A stretch of DNA of 64,000 nucleotides, taken from Sphingobium sp. CCH11-B1. GTDB taxonomy: Bacteria > Pseudomonadota > Alphaproteobacteria > Sphingomonadales > Sphingomonadaceae. The notes under the pieces were generated by a model. It saw nothing but the letters and a program-made list of their open reading frames with translations. It had not been told where the DNA came from and made no database searches. Made by a program: the position numbers and the translations under genes. The DNA lies in contig NZ_LSJY01000078.1 in the NCBI RefSeq assembly GCF_001556865.1, forward strand, positions 17,202 through 81,201. The letters run 5' to 3'. Each line of letters starts with the position of its first letter. The stretch's first letter is position 1. Shown in pieces: positions 63,890 to 64,000 of the stretch.

Positions 63890-64000
63890 GGATATGTTTC
63901 CGCTTTTGATGATGTGAATCACCACGGAGATGTTTAGAGACCTAACCTGTCTTATTCACCGCGGCGGGTGAGAGGGTTGGCGGGAGTGGCGTAAGCGATT

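Overview
The window reads as an accessory region of an alphaproteobacterium, most likely a sphingomonad (Sphingobium, Sphingomonas or Novosphingobium). Reasons: GC-rich coding with few RNA genes, clustered aromatic catabolism, a ferredoxin-reductase remnant of the ring-hydroxylating-dioxygenase type, conjugation-gene scraps, and several export systems. This assignment comes from gene content and protein style, not from a marker gene.

Layout. 0-9 kb: an extradiol-dioxygenase-like protein, an azoreductase, a YceI protein, a dienelactone hydrolase broken by one in-frame stop, a UbiX-like scrap, two related alpha/beta hydrolases, a MetA-pathway-type outer-membrane protein, a GMC oxidoreductase and an HSL-type esterase. 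9.3-22.9 kb: the core of the window, a benzoate/catechol supraoperon on the minus strand (catB, catC, catA, benA, benB, benC, benD, pcaD, aldehyde dehydrogenase, pcaI, pcaJ, pcaF). A divergent LysR regulator (catR-like) faces catB across a perfect ATAC-N7-GTAT operator, and a benzyl-alcohol-dehydrogenase-like gene follows the regulator. Together they encode benzyl alcohol -> benzaldehyde -> benzoate -> catechol -> muconate -> beta-ketoadipate -> succinyl-CoA + acetyl-CoA.

22.9-26 kb is decayed DNA (ferredoxin reductase, copper-ATPase N-terminus, AraC fragment) around an intact QorB-like/HxlR pair. 26-34.2 kb: an AraC regulator diverges from a coupled oxidoreductase cassette (PYROXD2-like flavoprotein, a 92-residue unknown, Zn-alcohol dehydrogenase, coniferyl-aldehyde-dehydrogenase-like enzyme), then a type II NADH dehydrogenase and a zinc-less MDR. 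The substrate of this cassette cannot be named. 35-39.6 kb is a scar with an integrase C-terminus, a LysR HTH stub, an MFS tail and an IS21 istA fragment around an intact SDR/AraC pair.

39.7-51.3 kb: a TetR-controlled RND tripartite pump with a perfect palindromic operator, two tandem TetR genes, then a CsbD/HdeD/NDH-2/outer-membrane phospholipase A stress-type run. 51.3-52.2 kb is a decayed AAC(3) gene. 52.3-63.5 kb holds two tandem paralogous efflux operons with identical order (MarR - FUSC - DUF1656 - HlyD - NodT), resembling the AaeXAB aromatic-acid exporters, separated by a truncated conjugation locus. A second ATAC-N7-GTAT site lies at the right edge. No tRNA, rRNA or CRISPR array was seen.
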